64,000 bases of DNA from Catenovulum sp052056295 (GTDB taxonomy: Bacteria; Pseudomonadota; Gammaproteobacteria; Enterobacterales; Alteromonadaceae), in NCBI RefSeq assembly GCF_052056295.1, contig NZ_CP182493.1:434001-498000 (forward strand). Direction: 5' to 3'. A program made the translations under genes and the position numbers. The notes under the pieces were generated by a model. That model did not search any database. It worked only from the letters and a program-made list of their open reading frames with translations, and was not told the origin of the DNA. Positions 53,516 through 63,243 of the stretch are shown piece by piece (position 1 is the stretch's first letter; every line of letters begins with the position of its first letter).

Positions 53516-55530
53516 TCAAATTTAATCCTTTGCTCTATAACGGTATCAGAAGCTTCTTTGTTCACGACACTCTGTCCACCAACAATATTTGATGCTGTTG
53601 GCTGCTCTGTTTTTTGTTCGCGCCACGCTAATACTTTACGATAGCGTTTATCCAAAATACACATAATTGAGCCTAACACCATTAATAAACCACCTAACCA
53701 AATCCAGCGGACAAAAGGTTTAACATTGGCGGTTACTGCCCAAGCTTTTCCATCTAACTGTTCACCCAAACTAATATAAATATCGCGCCATAAACCTGCG
53801 TTTATGCCAGCTTCTGTCATTACATTTGAATGCATTTTGTAATAGCGTTTCTCGGCTTTCAGTGAAAAGGTATCTGAGCCATTGCTTACATCAAAATGGG
53901 CGTGATAAGCCGAATAATTTGGACCTTGAAATTGTTCAACTTTGGTAAAGTTAAATACATAACTCTCAACAGTAACACTCTGCCCTGGGCTGATACGGAC
54001 ACTTTTATCAACACTGGCGACTTTAGTAATGGCAATGCCTATCACGAGGGCAGCAAAACCTAAATGGCCAAGTGACATACCCCAGTGAGTAAGTGGCAGT
54101 GGATTATTTTTACTTGAAGTAATCAACTCGTAAATCACTAAAGCGGCTAACCAAGTTGCTAAAACCACACCCAACAAACTAAAGAAGGTATTAATTTGCA
54201 ACGTGAGATAACAAGTTAGCGCGACAATTATGGCAGGTACTATACCAACTAACAGTTTGTTTCTAATTCGGCTAAATCTGTCTTGTTTCCAACGAACAAA
54301 TGGCCCAATGGACAACACTAGAATAAAAGGAATAAACCAAATTGAAGAGACTTTATCAAAAAACGGCGCACCAATTGAAATTGAGCCGAGACCGATTTCT
54401 TTGTGTACCAAAGGCAACAAAGTACCAAGTAACACAACAATTAACGCGGCGACGAGCAATACATTATTGATAAATAACAATACTTCACGTGAAAACAATT
54501 TATATCTATGGGTACTGACCACTTTATCTGCGCGCCAAGCGTATAAAGTTAACGCACCGCCGATCACAGCTAACAAGTAAATCAGAATGAATAAACCACG
54601 TGTTGGATCACTCGCAAACGCATGCACAGACACTAAAATACCTGAACGAACTAAGAAGGTACCTAACAAACTAAGTGAGAAAGCAGAAATTGCTAATAAC
54701 ACAGTCCAACTTTTAAACGCACCGCGTTTTTCGGTTACCGCTAAACTATGAATAAGCGCGGTACCGGCGATCCAAGGCATAAATGATGCGTTCTCAACTG
54801 GATCCCAAAACCACCAGCCGCCCCAGCCAAGTTCATAATATGCCCACCAGCTACCTAAAGTAATACCAGCAGTTAAAAAGCCCCAAGCAGATAATGTCCA
54901 CGGGCGTGACCAACGTGCCCAAGTTGCATCTAATTTACCACCAATTAACGCAGCAACGGCAAAAGCAAAAGCAACAGAAAAACCAACATAGCCCATATAC
55001 AACATAGGTGGATGGATAATTAAACCTATATCCTGTAATAGCGGATTTAAATCTCGTCCATCAATTGGGTAAAGTGGAAATGTTCGCTCAAATGGATTAG
55101 AGGTAAAAATAACAAATGCTAAAAAGCCAATGGCAATGAAGCCCATAACCGCGAGCACACGTGCAACGTCTTCATCATCTAAACTCGCACTAAAAAAAGC
55201 CACACCTGCAGTCCACAAGCTTAAAATCCATACCCATAATAACAATGAACCTTCATGTGCCCCCCATACAGCAGATAATCTGTAATACCAAGGCAAATCA
55301 GAATTTGAGTTCATCGCCACATAAGTAACGGAAAAATCATTGTGGTAAAACGCCCAACTCAGGCAGAAAAACGCCACTGACAACAAGGCAAAATTGGCGT
55401 AAACCAAAGGTTTAGCTAGCGCGACAAATTCAACAATTTTCTTTTGCGCGCCGATCAACGGGAAAATTGCTAAACAAATTGCAAATACAAAACTGATCAG
55501 CAGCGAAAAGTGACCTATCTCTGGCAGCAT
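53512..55530 (-). CDS. ccmF: Heme lyase subunit CcmF
   Basis: 672 residues with about 15 membrane helices. The tryptophan-rich motif WGGWWFWDPVENASFMPWIAG and the conserved SAVWGAHEGSLLLWVWIL are the marks of CcmF, with periplasmic loops around residues 580-630. It joins heme from holo-CcmE to apocytochrome c with CcmH and CcmI. It is in the middle of the ccmABCDEFGHI operon, overlapping ccmE (TAATG) and ccmG (ATGA). Confidence 0.97.
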   Translation of the reverse strand: MLPEIGHFSLLISFVFAICLAIFPLIGAQKKIVEFVALAKPLVYANFALLSVAFFCLSWAFYHNDFSVTYVAMNSNSDLPWYYRLSAVWGAHEGSLLLWVWILSLWTAGVAFFSASLDDEDVARVLAVMGFIAIGFLAFVIFTSNPFERTFPLYPIDGRDLNPLLQDIGLIIHPPMLYMGYVGFSVAFAFAVAALIGGKLDATWARWSRPWTLSAWGFLTAGITLGSWWAYYELGWGGWWFWDPVENASFMPWIAGTALIHSLAVTEKRGAFKSWTVLLAISAFSLSLLGTFLVRSGILVSVHAFASDPTRGLFILIYLLAVIGGALTLYAWRADKVVSTHRYKLFSREVLLFINNVLLVAALIVVLLGTLLPLVHKEIGLGSISIGAPFFDKVSSIWFIPFILVLSIGPFVRWKQDRFSRIRNKLLVGIVPAIIVALTCYLTLQINTFFSLLGVVLATWLAALVIYELITSSKNNPLPLTHWGMSLGHLGFAALVIGIAITKVASVDKSVRISPGQSVTVESYVFNFTKVEQFQGPNYSAYHAHFDVSNGSDTFSLKAEKRYYKMHSNVMTEAGINAGLWRDIYISLGEQLDGKAWAVTANVKPFVRWIWLGGLLMVLGSIMCILDKRYRKVLAWREQKTEQPTASNIVGGQSVVNKEASDTVIEQRIKFE

Positions 55531-56012
55531 TATTTGTATCCTAATTCTTGGTTTTCAGAAGGTTTAACATGTTTAATGCCTTTCATAGCTTCAGCTAAAT
55601 CTGGCGGCATGTATTCTTCATCATGTTTAGCTAATACTTCAAAAGCTTCGATCACATTGCCTTCGCGTAAATAACCGTTTGCAACTATGCCCTGACCTTC
55701 ACGGAACAAATCAGGCAAAATACCATCGTAACGCACTATTACTTTTGGCCCTGTATCTTGCAATTCAAATTCTACTTTTAAGCTTTCAGGATCGCGTCTT
55801 ACGCTACCTTCAACCACCATACCACCAATACGTAAACGCTGGCCGACTGAAGGTTTAACACCTGTTTCTTTTTTACCGTGAATGATTTCGCTTGGCGTAT
55901 AAAACAAATCAATGTTTTCACTTAAAGCATATAAAATTAATCCAACAGTCACCGCCAAACCTAAGATTAAACTCAAGCCAGTATATAAACGTTTTTGCCG
56001 TCTAGTTGTCAT
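55530..56012 (-). CDS. ccmE: Heme chaperone CcmE
   Basis: 160 residues with an N-terminal anchor (LYTGLSLILGLAVTVGLILYAL) and a periplasmic OB fold. The heme-binding HxxxY motif appears as LAKHDEEYMPP, with the covalent His. LRIGGMVVEGSVRRDPESLKVEF and VRYDGILPDLFREGQGIVANG match the family. It receives heme from CcmC and passes it to CcmF. Confidence 0.95.
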   Translation of the reverse strand: MTTRRQKRLYTGLSLILGLAVTVGLILYALSENIDLFYTPSEIIHGKKETGVKPSVGQRLRIGGMVVEGSVRRDPESLKVEFELQDTGPKVIVRYDGILPDLFREGQGIVANGYLREGNVIEAFEVLAKHDEEYMPPDLAEAMKGIKHVKPSENQELGYK

Positions 56013-56218
56013 AGTTTCATCTCCGAATTGACTTGTTGCTGCCTAATAGTACGAACTTGTTGTTGTTGACCAATTTCTTGTTCAATGGACTTTCGTTGCC
56101 ATTTTGACCAAACAAACAAGCCGATTATTAGCAAAAACGCTAATCCGTAAGATAGCCACACATAGAAGGCGTATCCATTCATTGCGAGAAAATCTGCAAA
56201 AGATTCAAATGCACCCAT
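56009..56218 (-). CDS. ccmD: Heme exporter protein CcmD
   Basis: 69 residues, the usual small size. One membrane helix (AFYVWLSYGLAFLLIIGLFVW) follows the conserved SFADFLAMNGYAFYVW lead; the tail is basic and glutamine-rich. CcmD stabilises the CcmABC-CcmE complex and helps release holo-CcmE. It overlaps ccmE by 4 bases. Confidence 0.92.
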   Translation of the reverse strand: MGAFESFADFLAMNGYAFYVWLSYGLAFLLIIGLFVWSKWQRKSIEQEIGQQQQVRTIRQQQVNSEMKL

Positions 56219-56220
56219 AG

Positions 56221-56955
56221 TTATTTACCTAAAATTTCTAAAACCCATTTGCGATGGCTTTCGGCCCGCAGTAATTCTGTTGCAAAACGATAACAAGTAA
56301 ATGCAATAAACAAACACAACACAGAAACAATGTTAATCAACAAAGGCCACAACATTGACGGCGCGATTGAAGGTTTGTCTAACTTAGTAATACTCGCGCC
56401 TTGGTGCAATGTATTCCACCATTCAACCGAGTAATGAATAATAGGTACGTTAACCATACCTATTACCGCTAAAATACACGCGGCTTTCGCGCCTGTACGT
56501 TTGTCATCAAAACTTTGAAAAAGTGCAAAAACGCCTAGATATAAAAATAATAAAATAAGCTCAGAAGTTAATCTTGCGTCCCATACCCACCAAGTGCCCC
56601 ACATGGGTTTGCCCCATAATGAACCGGTGAAAAGCGCAATTGCAGTAAATGCTGCACCAATGGGTGCCATTGCCAAAACGCTAATTTCTAACAAGCGAAT
56701 TTGCCAGACCAAAGCACAAAAACCTGCTATGCCCATAGACATATATACGCCCATTGACCAAATAGCCGCAGGCACATGAATGTACATAATACGCGCTGAG
56801 TCACTTTGTTGATAATCGGTTGGCGCAAACATAAGCCCCCACACACAGCCAACCAATAAACCTATGATAGCAATAGGCATAAAGAACTTTTGAAAGGCCA
56901 TAGAAAGTTGATAAGCCTTTTCTGGTTTTGCGTAAGGATGTAACCATCTGAACAT
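56221..56955 (-). CDS. ccmC: Heme ABC transporter permease CcmC
   Basis: 244 residues with six membrane helices. The tryptophan-rich WGTWWVWDARLTSELIL motif and YIHVPAAIWSMGVY (periplasmic His) are as expected for CcmC, which loads heme onto CcmE. It is 2 bp from ccmD. Confidence 0.96.
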   Translation of the reverse strand: MFRWLHPYAKPEKAYQLSMAFQKFFMPIAIIGLLVGCVWGLMFAPTDYQQSDSARIMYIHVPAAIWSMGVYMSMGIAGFCALVWQIRLLEISVLAMAPIGAAFTAIALFTGSLWGKPMWGTWWVWDARLTSELILLFLYLGVFALFQSFDDKRTGAKAACILAVIGMVNVPIIHYSVEWWNTLHQGASITKLDKPSIAPSMLWPLLINIVSVLCLFIAFTCYRFATELLRAESHRKWVLEILGK

Positions 56956-56960
56956 AGTTG

Positions 56961-57635
56961 TTAACCCATATTTAGTTTTAGCGCTTGAGCTGTTGCTAGA
57001 GGTGCAATTGTTAATGAAAACACCGCCAGCGCAGCTAATATTGTTATTGGAGCCGTATACGGCAAACTTTGTTGTGCAGCGTCCATAGCTGCACCTGCAA
57101 AAATGAGAGCTGGTATTAATAGTGGGATAAGCAACAGAGCCATAACACCACCACCTTTGCGACTAGAGACTAATAAAGCGCTCGCGACCGCACCTAAACA
57201 AGCCGTTAATATACTACCCAGCAGCAAGGTTTGTACCAGAACTGACCAAAGGTTAATTTCCATCGACATAAAAGGCACCAGCAAAAAGCTGCAAATTACC
57301 AAAGGCAAACAATACAATAACCAAAAGCTGATAATGCGTGATGTGACAATTAAACTATGTGGCGTGCCGGATAAAAACAACTGCTCTAACCAGCCGTTTT
57401 CATAATCTTCAGCAAACATACGTGGCAGTGCAATCAACATAGATAATATTAAAGCGATCCAGCCAACTGCACTGGCCAAACGCGCTAATAATTTACCATC
57501 AGGCCCAACAGTTATCGGAAATAACACAATCACTAAAATAAAGAACAACACAGGCAGGAGAAATTCATGTTTTTGAATAGCGGCGATTTGTAAATCACGT
57601 TTAATTGAATGGGCAAAAAACTTAGAGAAAGACAT
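56961..57635 (-). CDS. ccmB: Heme exporter protein B, CcmB
   Basis: 224 residues with six hydrophobic helices. Family signatures are LPVLFFILVIVLFPITVGP, ARLASAVGWIALILSMLIALPRMFAEDYENGWLEQL in broken form, and LLLIPLLIPALIFAG. It is the permease half of the CcmAB ABC complex that drives holo-CcmE release. It overlaps the ccmA stop by one base (TAATG). Confidence 0.95.
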   Translation of the reverse strand: MSFSKFFAHSIKRDLQIAAIQKHEFLLPVLFFILVIVLFPITVGPDGKLLARLASAVGWIALILSMLIALPRMFAEDYENGWLEQLFLSGTPHSLIVTSRIISFWLLYCLPLVICSFLLVPFMSMEINLWSVLVQTLLLGSILTACLGAVASALLVSSRKGGGVMALLLIPLLIPALIFAGAAMDAAQQSLPYTAPITILAALAVFSLTIAPLATAQALKLNMG

Positions 57636-58234
57636 TAAAATCTGTACTCCAAGGTTAATACATCATCAATAACATCTGCGGGTAAATCTTGATGACTAGT
57701 GACCATGATAATGCCACCCTGCTGTTTATGCCGAGCAAACAATGCATTTAACACAGCAACCCCTTTAACATCTATCGAAGTAAAAGGTTCATCCAGCACC
57801 CAAAGTTTTGCATTTGAATTCCATAAACGGCTTAAAGCAACCCGGCGCTTTTGCCCGGCAGATAAAAATTTGACGGGAACATCGTGTAAGCCTGACAAAC
57901 CGACTTTGTCTATGAGCTCTAACACATCAATTTGTTGATTTTTTAAATTACACCAATGCTGCATATTTTGTTCGGCGCTGAGCCATTCGTTTACTGCTGG
58001 TTTGTGTCCCAAATAAAGAATATTATGCCCGCAATCTGAAATAGCTTGTTGATCTAACTCAACCTCACCTTCTTGTAACTGATTTAAACCGACCACGCTG
58101 CGCATAAGGGTGGTTTTACCAGCACCATTTGGCCCCTTCAGATAAAGTAAGCTACCCTGATTGATAGTGAAGGATAAATCTTCAAATAAGATGCGCTGAT
58201 TTCTAATGCATGTGAGGTTGTTGGCCGATAACAA
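57635..58234 (-). CDS. ccmA: Heme exporter ATP-binding protein CcmA
   Basis: About 199 residues. Walker A is GPNGAGKTT, the signature is LSAGQKRRV and Walker B is LWVLDEPFTSID. It powers the CcmABCD complex. No ATG is in frame before the first strand; TTG codons at 58234 and 58249 are both possible. The start at 58234 gives MLSANNLTCIRNQRILF, close to typical CcmA starts, and is preferred. It heads the ccm operon, divergent from the FliK-like gene. Confidence 0.94.
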   Translation of the reverse strand: MLSANNLTCIRNQRILFEDLSFTINQGSLLYLKGPNGAGKTTLMRSVVGLNQLQEGEVELDQQAISDCGHNILYLGHKPAVNEWLSAEQNMQHWCNLKNQQIDVLELIDKVGLSGLHDVPVKFLSAGQKRRVALSRLWNSNAKLWVLDEPFTSIDVKGVAVLNALFARHKQQGGIIMVTSHQDLPADVIDDVLTLEYRF

Positions 58235-58340
58235 AATACATGACCACAAGGTTGATTTAACTTGATTTCGGATACTAACATATTCTGCATGTTTGGCTAC
58301 ACCCTATTCGAACTAACCGCCGAAATGAAATAACCGACTT

Positions 58341-60671
58341 ATGCCAATAGAAAGTTTTGATAACAAATTCAACAAGCAATTAACCAATAAACTGCAAGCT
58401 GAAGTTGAGCAAGTTACGCGCATCCCTTTACAAAACCAACAAGCAGCTTTGGTTAAAGTCAATGAAGTGATGGCCAGTTTACAGTTTCCGCTGGGGCAAA
58501 GGCTCAATTTTCCGCTAGGTCAATCACAATCACATTTGCTGCAACAATTGCTTGGGCCAACAACTGCTAATGCGCCAACGAATAATAGAGTTTTAGTCAA
58601 CTTAGTTAATAATCAATTAACCATCACACCAACACAAACAAGCGTTGCAGAAATACCACTGTCGAATCAACACAAACAAGCTTTAGTAGAGTTAGCGTTA
58701 AATAACGAAGCAAATAGCGGTGCAGTTCAAGGGAAAATTATCCATGCGCAGGCTGACGAAAACAGTGTTAAATTTAGCTTAAACAATCAGACATATCAGC
58801 TAAGCAAAAGCCAATTTAACTTAGCGAAAAACTACACTGGGCCTGTATTGCTAAAGCTGGCGAATAACCCAGCGGGCTCAATTACGATTGAACTGCTTTC
58901 TCCCAAAAATCCGCTGGCGACCAAAAGCAACAACAAATTGGAACTCAATCAAAGCCAATTAATCAGTCAGCTCAGCCAAGGAAAACTATCACTCCCGAGC
59001 GGCGATATTGAAATCAAACAACTGCTTAAGCAAAACTTACCCAACAATAGTCAACTAAACATCAGCTTAAATAGTAAAAACGCTACGCTTGAACTTGCCT
59101 TACCTGACGGTAGAAAACTTGAACCTATTAAATTGCAGCAATTAGCAACAGAGAGTCGCAGTCGCATTGAGCAAACTTTCAAAACTCAACTAGCTGGTAT
59201 TAACTTGATCAAGCCAGTAACAACTAGTGATGATGGCAATGCGAGCATAACTATAGCCGGCGTAAAAGTAGCGGTAAACTCGGCAGTTGAACAAAAAATT
59301 CCCTTTGTAAACGTCAGCATTAATAATGGTATTGCCGAACTAACACTTAGTAATGGCGAGAAAAAGCAGCTGGTATTACCGGAAAAAGCCATACTGCAAA
59401 ACTTAATTACCGCATTGAGTGGTAAAGAAGGAAAATCAGCACAGCAGTTACAAGCCTTAATAAAAGCTTTACCAAAAGATCTTGCTGTATCTATTGAGAG
59501 TGCACTGCAAAAAACACAATTGCTCGACAAGGCTTCAACAAGTAATAAGTTCCATATAAGCAGTGCAAACGAGGCCTCAGCTATAAAAATAACCACAAGT
59601 GCAGCTGGGCAAATAAACTTACCACTTAATAAAGAAATGCTTAACCAACTCAAAGAATGGGGCTGGATTTCGCTGCAAAGTGAATCTGGCATAGCCAAAC
59701 CACAAGCAAATAAAATTTCCGATGGTGCGCTGTTACAGCAATTGCAGGCTAATTTGAATAATGCATCGCCAAACACTAGCCTCAATGTTAGCCAACAAAT
59801 AAAACAACTGCTCAGCATTCTCAATCATAAAAACAACGCTTTAGATGTGCCATTAAACCAGTTGATGCAACTGCTCAACAACCAACAAATTGACTTGCCT
59901 AGCGGATTAAAATCGGCTTTAACTAGTTTAACCACAGCTATGCAGCAGCCTGATGCAAGCCAAGTCAAACAACAAATTCTAGAGCAAGTGCAGCTGCCAC
60001 AATTCAATTTAACAACGCCAATAAACACTACTAGCGCCAATGCTGGTTTGGCCAATGCACTGGTTTCAGCTTTACAGCAAATTTTTATGGCGAAAGCAAA
60101 ACGCACACAAATGCCTAATCAAGCTAATCCAAATAAAACCACGGATAAAACGAGTGCAACAGCAACTGCCTCCCCTGCAGCCACAACCAATCTTCAGTCC
60201 AGTGCAAATGCAAAATTAACTCAAGCGTTAGCACAAAGTATTCGCAATATGCAGAATAATCAGCTGCATACAGCCAAATCACAAATAGATAATCAAAACC
60301 AAATCTTTGCAACTTTACCTATATTAGGCAATGAAGCTCTGCAACAGTTAGATTTAGCCATTCAAATAGATACGGATGCAGAATCAAACCGCGCTGATGC
60401 AGTTAAAATGTGGCGTTTTTCGCTTAAATTTAATATGGGTGATTTGGGTAATATGTTAGCCAAAGCTGTGTATGTAGAAGGTAAGTTGAAAATAAACCTA
60501 TATACAGAAACTCAAAAATTACTAGAATTAGGTGAAAATAATATTCAACAGCTAAAAGAGAACTTGTCTAAATTGGGTATTTTATTGGAAGAATATAATT
60601 TTAATTTAGGTAAAATTCCCAGCCAGCTGTGGAATGAATCCGCGCTGTCAATGCAATATAGGTTGGTATAA
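58341..60671 (+). CDS. FliK-like hook-length control domain protein
   Basis: 776 residues. The long N-terminal part is rich in Gln, Asn, Ser, Leu and Lys, with low complexity and no clear fold. The C-terminal ~100 residues (RADAVKMWRFSLKFNMGDLGNMLAKAVYVEGKLKINLYTETQKLLELGENN in broken form) resemble the Flg_hook (FliK C-terminal) domain. It overlaps no flagellar operon; the next gene is an FlhB C-terminal-like protein 2 bp downstream, which fits the known FliK-FlhB partnership for export switching. The pairing beside ccmA occurs in related marine bacteria by memory, but the role is unproven. Confidence 0.65.
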   Translation: MPIESFDNKFNKQLTNKLQAEVEQVTRIPLQNQQAALVKVNEVMASLQFPLGQRLNFPLGQSQSHLLQQLLGPTTANAPTNNRVLVNLVNNQLTITPTQTSVAEIPLSNQHKQALVELALNNEANSGAVQGKIIHAQADENSVKFSLNNQTYQLSKSQFNLAKNYTGPVLLKLANNPAGSITIELLSPKNPLATKSNNKLELNQSQLISQLSQGKLSLPSGDIEIKQLLKQNLPNNSQLNISLNSKNATLELALPDGRKLEPIKLQQLATESRSRIEQTFKTQLAGINLIKPVTTSDDGNASITIAGVKVAVNSAVEQKIPFVNVSINNGIAELTLSNGEKKQLVLPEKAILQNLITALSGKEGKSAQQLQALIKALPKDLAVSIESALQKTQLLDKASTSNKFHISSANEASAIKITTSAAGQINLPLNKEMLNQLKEWGWISLQSESGIAKPQANKISDGALLQQLQANLNNASPNTSLNVSQQIKQLLSILNHKNNALDVPLNQLMQLLNNQQIDLPSGLKSALTSLTTAMQQPDASQVKQQILEQVQLPQFNLTTPINTTSANAGLANALVSALQQIFMAKAKRTQMPNQANPNKTTDKTSATATASPAATTNLQSSANAKLTQALAQSIRNMQNNQLHTAKSQIDNQNQIFATLPILGNEALQQLDLAIQIDTDAESNRADAVKMWRFSLKFNMGDLGNMLAKAVYVEGKLKINLYTETQKLLELGENNIQQLKENLSKLGILLEEYNFNLGKIPSQLWNESALSMQYRLV

Positions 60672-60673
60672 CT

Positions 60674-60976
60674 ATGCCCGCAGACGAGAAAAAAGCGATA
60701 GCACTGACCTATGATGCGACCAGTACACCAAAAGTTACCGCCAAAGGTTTTGACGAGTTAGCTCAATCTATTATCGAGCAAGCACGCGAGGCTGGTGTAA
60801 TGGTGCATGAAGACATTGAACTAGCAAATTATTTAGCTAAATTAGATGTAGGTAGTGAAATACCCGAAGAAGTGTATATTATTATTGCTGAGATTATTGC
60901 TTGGTCATACGTACTTAAAGGCATAATACCAGCCGACTTAGGCATACAACAAAAACGAATAAATACAAAAGCCTAA
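60674..60976 (+). CDS. FlhB C-terminal domain-like protein
   Basis: 100 residues that match only the cytoplasmic C-terminal part of FlhB: KKAIALTYDATSTPKVTAKGFDELAQSIIEQAREAGV and AKLDVGSEIPEEVYIIIAEIIAWSYVL in broken form. In FlhB this domain begins with the NPTH autocleavage site; that motif is absent and the protein starts just after it, so the product resembles a permanently cleaved FlhB-CC. It lies 2 bp after the FliK-like gene, so the two probably interact. Confidence 0.82.
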   Translation: MPADEKKAIALTYDATSTPKVTAKGFDELAQSIIEQAREAGVMVHEDIELANYLAKLDVGSEIPEEVYIIIAEIIAWSYVLKGIIPADLGIQQKRINTKA

Positions 60977-60978
60977 CT

Positions 60979-62532
60979 ATGAATTCAACTCAAACATACG
61001 CAATTTTTGTTGCTAGCATTGCCGCGCTCGGCGGATTTGTCTTTGGTTTTGATGCCTCAGTCATTTCGGGTGTGATTGGTTATGCCTCACAAGAATTTAA
61101 TTTATCTCCTTGGCAAGAAGGTTTTGTTGTTAGCTCGCCAACCTTAGGTGCAGCCATAGCCTCTTTACTCGCCGGCCCAATTGCCGACAAAGTTGGCCGC
61201 AAAAAAGTATTAATTGTCATAGCCGCACTGTATCTCTGCTCGGCTATCGCCTCGGCAATGGCAAATTCTTATCAAAGTTTAATTATTGCGCGCATTATCG
61301 GCGGATTTGCCTTCTCATCTTTAGTGATAGCCCCTATTTATATCGCGGAAATCGCGCCAGCTCAGCTGCGCGGTAAACTAGTATCAATTAATCAACTGAA
61401 TATAGTATTTGGTTTTTCTGCGGCGTATTTTGCCAATTATTACCTGTTAAATGCAGCGTCTAATGTAGAACACTGGTTACAAGCTTATCAGCTAGAGCAA
61501 AATGTTTGGCGCTTTATGTTAGCTGTAGAAATTGTGCCTGCACTTGGTTATTTCCTATTATTATTTTTAATTCCCGAAAGTCCCAGATGGCTAGTTTTAG
61601 CCAATAAAACCCAACAAGCACAAATCACCTTAAACAAGCTGTTGCCGGCTGCTGAAGCACTAGAGCAAATTAATAGTATTCGCCATTCTGTAGCACAACA
61701 ATCGCTGAATTTAGCCGAAAAACTTAAGCAATTTTTTAGTCAAAAGATGCGCTTAATTATCATAATAGCTTTTACCATTGGCATTATTCAGCAAATCACT
61801 GGAGTCAACGCCATTTATTTTTACGCCCCAAGTATTTTTGAACAAAGTGGTGTAGGTAAAAATGCCGCATTTGTACAAGCAATTTGGATTGGTTTAACCA
61901 ATGTAGTCTTTACCCTGATCGCTATGGTGCTGATTGACAAAATTGGCCGCAGACCATTATTTATTGCGGGTTTATGTGGTGTGATCTTAAGTATGAGTTT
62001 AAATAGCTTTGCCTTTTATCAAGCTGATTACAAACTCACACAAGCGTCGGCAATTGAACTGAGTACACAAATCGCCGAACCTAAATTAATGACTTTAGCT
62101 GAGCAAGAATTTCAATCTGATATCGCGTTTAAACAAGCACTGCATTCAGTGTTAACTGCCGAACAATTTAAGCAGTACCAAAGCGATATTTTAAAACAAG
62201 CAACGCACATTAACGCCCCACTTGTGCTATTTGCCATTTTATTTTTTGTCGCCTCGTTTGCGGTTTCACTTGGGCCTGTGATGTGGGTATTGTTATCGGA
62301 AATTTTTCCAAACCATTTGCGTGGACTGGCTATTTCTATTGTTGGTTTAACCAATAGTGCAGCAAGTTTTATCACGCAACTTATGTTTCCGTACGAACTT
62401 GCAACCTTTGGTGCACCTTTTACCTTTATTGTTTACGCTGTGTTTGCGGCGCTAGGCTTAGTCCTGATTTACAAACTACTACCAGAAACCAAAGGCAAAA
62501 CACTTGAAGAATTAGAGTCGGTTCTTAAATAA
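60979..62532 (+). CDS. Sugar porter of the major facilitator superfamily
   Basis: 517 residues with 12 membrane helices. Sugar-porter signatures are GGFVFGFDASVISGVIGY, ADKVGRKK, ARIIGGFAFSS, PESPRWLV, the QQITGVNAIYFYAPSIF motif of helix 7, IDKIGRRPLF and PETKGKTLEELE. A ~60-residue loop between helices 9 and 10 (about 360-415) is longer than usual. It should carry a hexose or pentose with protons. It lies 2 bp after the FlhB-like gene, probably co-transcribed by chance of location rather than by function. Confidence 0.9.
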   Translation: MNSTQTYAIFVASIAALGGFVFGFDASVISGVIGYASQEFNLSPWQEGFVVSSPTLGAAIASLLAGPIADKVGRKKVLIVIAALYLCSAIASAMANSYQSLIIARIIGGFAFSSLVIAPIYIAEIAPAQLRGKLVSINQLNIVFGFSAAYFANYYLLNAASNVEHWLQAYQLEQNVWRFMLAVEIVPALGYFLLLFLIPESPRWLVLANKTQQAQITLNKLLPAAEALEQINSIRHSVAQQSLNLAEKLKQFFSQKMRLIIIIAFTIGIIQQITGVNAIYFYAPSIFEQSGVGKNAAFVQAIWIGLTNVVFTLIAMVLIDKIGRRPLFIAGLCGVILSMSLNSFAFYQADYKLTQASAIELSTQIAEPKLMTLAEQEFQSDIAFKQALHSVLTAEQFKQYQSDILKQATHINAPLVLFAILFFVASFAVSLGPVMWVLLSEIFPNHLRGLAISIVGLTNSAASFITQLMFPYELATFGAPFTFIVYAVFAALGLVLIYKLLPETKGKTLEELESVLK

Positions 62533-62549
62533 CCTAGTTTCGCTTAAAC

Positions 62550-63107
62550 TTAATGAATTAAATCGACCGCGGGCACAGTTAATGGATGGAACAAGGTCAG
62601 TTTTGATTCAAAAAAAGCGTCACCAGCCGCAACTGTTAGCAGGTCATGATCTATCATCACGCTCCAGGCGAGATTTTTTTCAATTAATAAACTTAAGTTT
62701 TCAACCATATCATTGTCTATTTCGACTAGTTGTAAACTCGGGTGTTTATTTATTAACTTATGCAGCTTTTGCGCTTTTTGTTGGTCGCAATAAAACAGCC
62801 ATACATGCTCGGATTTAGCTTCTGCTTTTTCAAGTCGGTCAAGGGATAGTTGGTCAACTTCAATCCAATGTTCAAATTGAACGTCGTTGCGTTTTACGAA
62901 TAAATCTGGCTCATCACCTACGCAGATAGCACGGCTCATTTGTAATTGGTGATGGCGAAATATCGCCCAAGCGAGTAAACGCTGAACCAAATGCTGATGG
63001 GATTCAGCTTGATGCACAGCAATAACTTCACTACGAGTTAAGAAGTCTTGGGAATCAATATGCGAAACACTGATGTCCGCTTTGATAATAGTTGAACCAT
63101 CTGCCAT
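62550..63107 (-). CDS. yaeQ: YaeQ family protein
   Basis: 185 residues from the ATG at 63107, which has GGAGG nine bases upstream; an in-frame start at 63119 would place the ribosome-binding site inside the gene. STIIKADISVSHIDSQDFLT, LVQRLLAWAIFRHHQLQMSRAICVGDEPDLFVKRND and VQFEHWIEVDQLSLDRLEKA in broken form follow YaeQ, a PD-(D/E)XK-like fold whose E. coli gene suppresses rfaH loss. Function is not established. It shares its strand with glnS. Confidence 0.85.
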   Translation of the reverse strand: MADGSTIIKADISVSHIDSQDFLTRSEVIAVHQAESHQHLVQRLLAWAIFRHHQLQMSRAICVGDEPDLFVKRNDVQFEHWIEVDQLSLDRLEKAEAKSEHVWLFYCDQQKAQKLHKLINKHPSLQLVEIDNDMVENLSLLIEKNLAWSVMIDHDLLTVAAGDAFFESKLTLFHPLTVPAVDLIH

Positions 63108-63182
63108 AAGCGCCTCCACGGACGCAATAACTACTGAGTTAAGTATTAACCAGTTATTAACAAATAGCCAATAAAAAGTAAG

Positions 63183-63221
63183 TTATCGACCTAACAATAG
63201 ATATAACTATTAGGTCGATAA
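63183..63221 (-). terminator. Hairpin downstream of glnS
   Basis: TTATCGACCT (63183-63192) pairs with AGGTCGATAA (63212-63221); an inner stem AATAG (63196-63200) and CTATT (63207-63211) continues past an AAC bulge. On the minus strand it lies 22 bp after the glnS stop and is followed by a T-rich stretch (ACTTTTTATT). Probable glnS terminator. Confidence 0.7.
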
Positions 63222-63243
63222 TATTAGCAGCAAAATGACAAGG

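Noticed and set aside
59186..59824. Long open frame antisense to the FliK-like gene
   Set aside because: Its amino acids mirror the low-complexity Gln/Asn-rich sense strand (Ser, Cys, Leu rich), with no start signal and no known domain.
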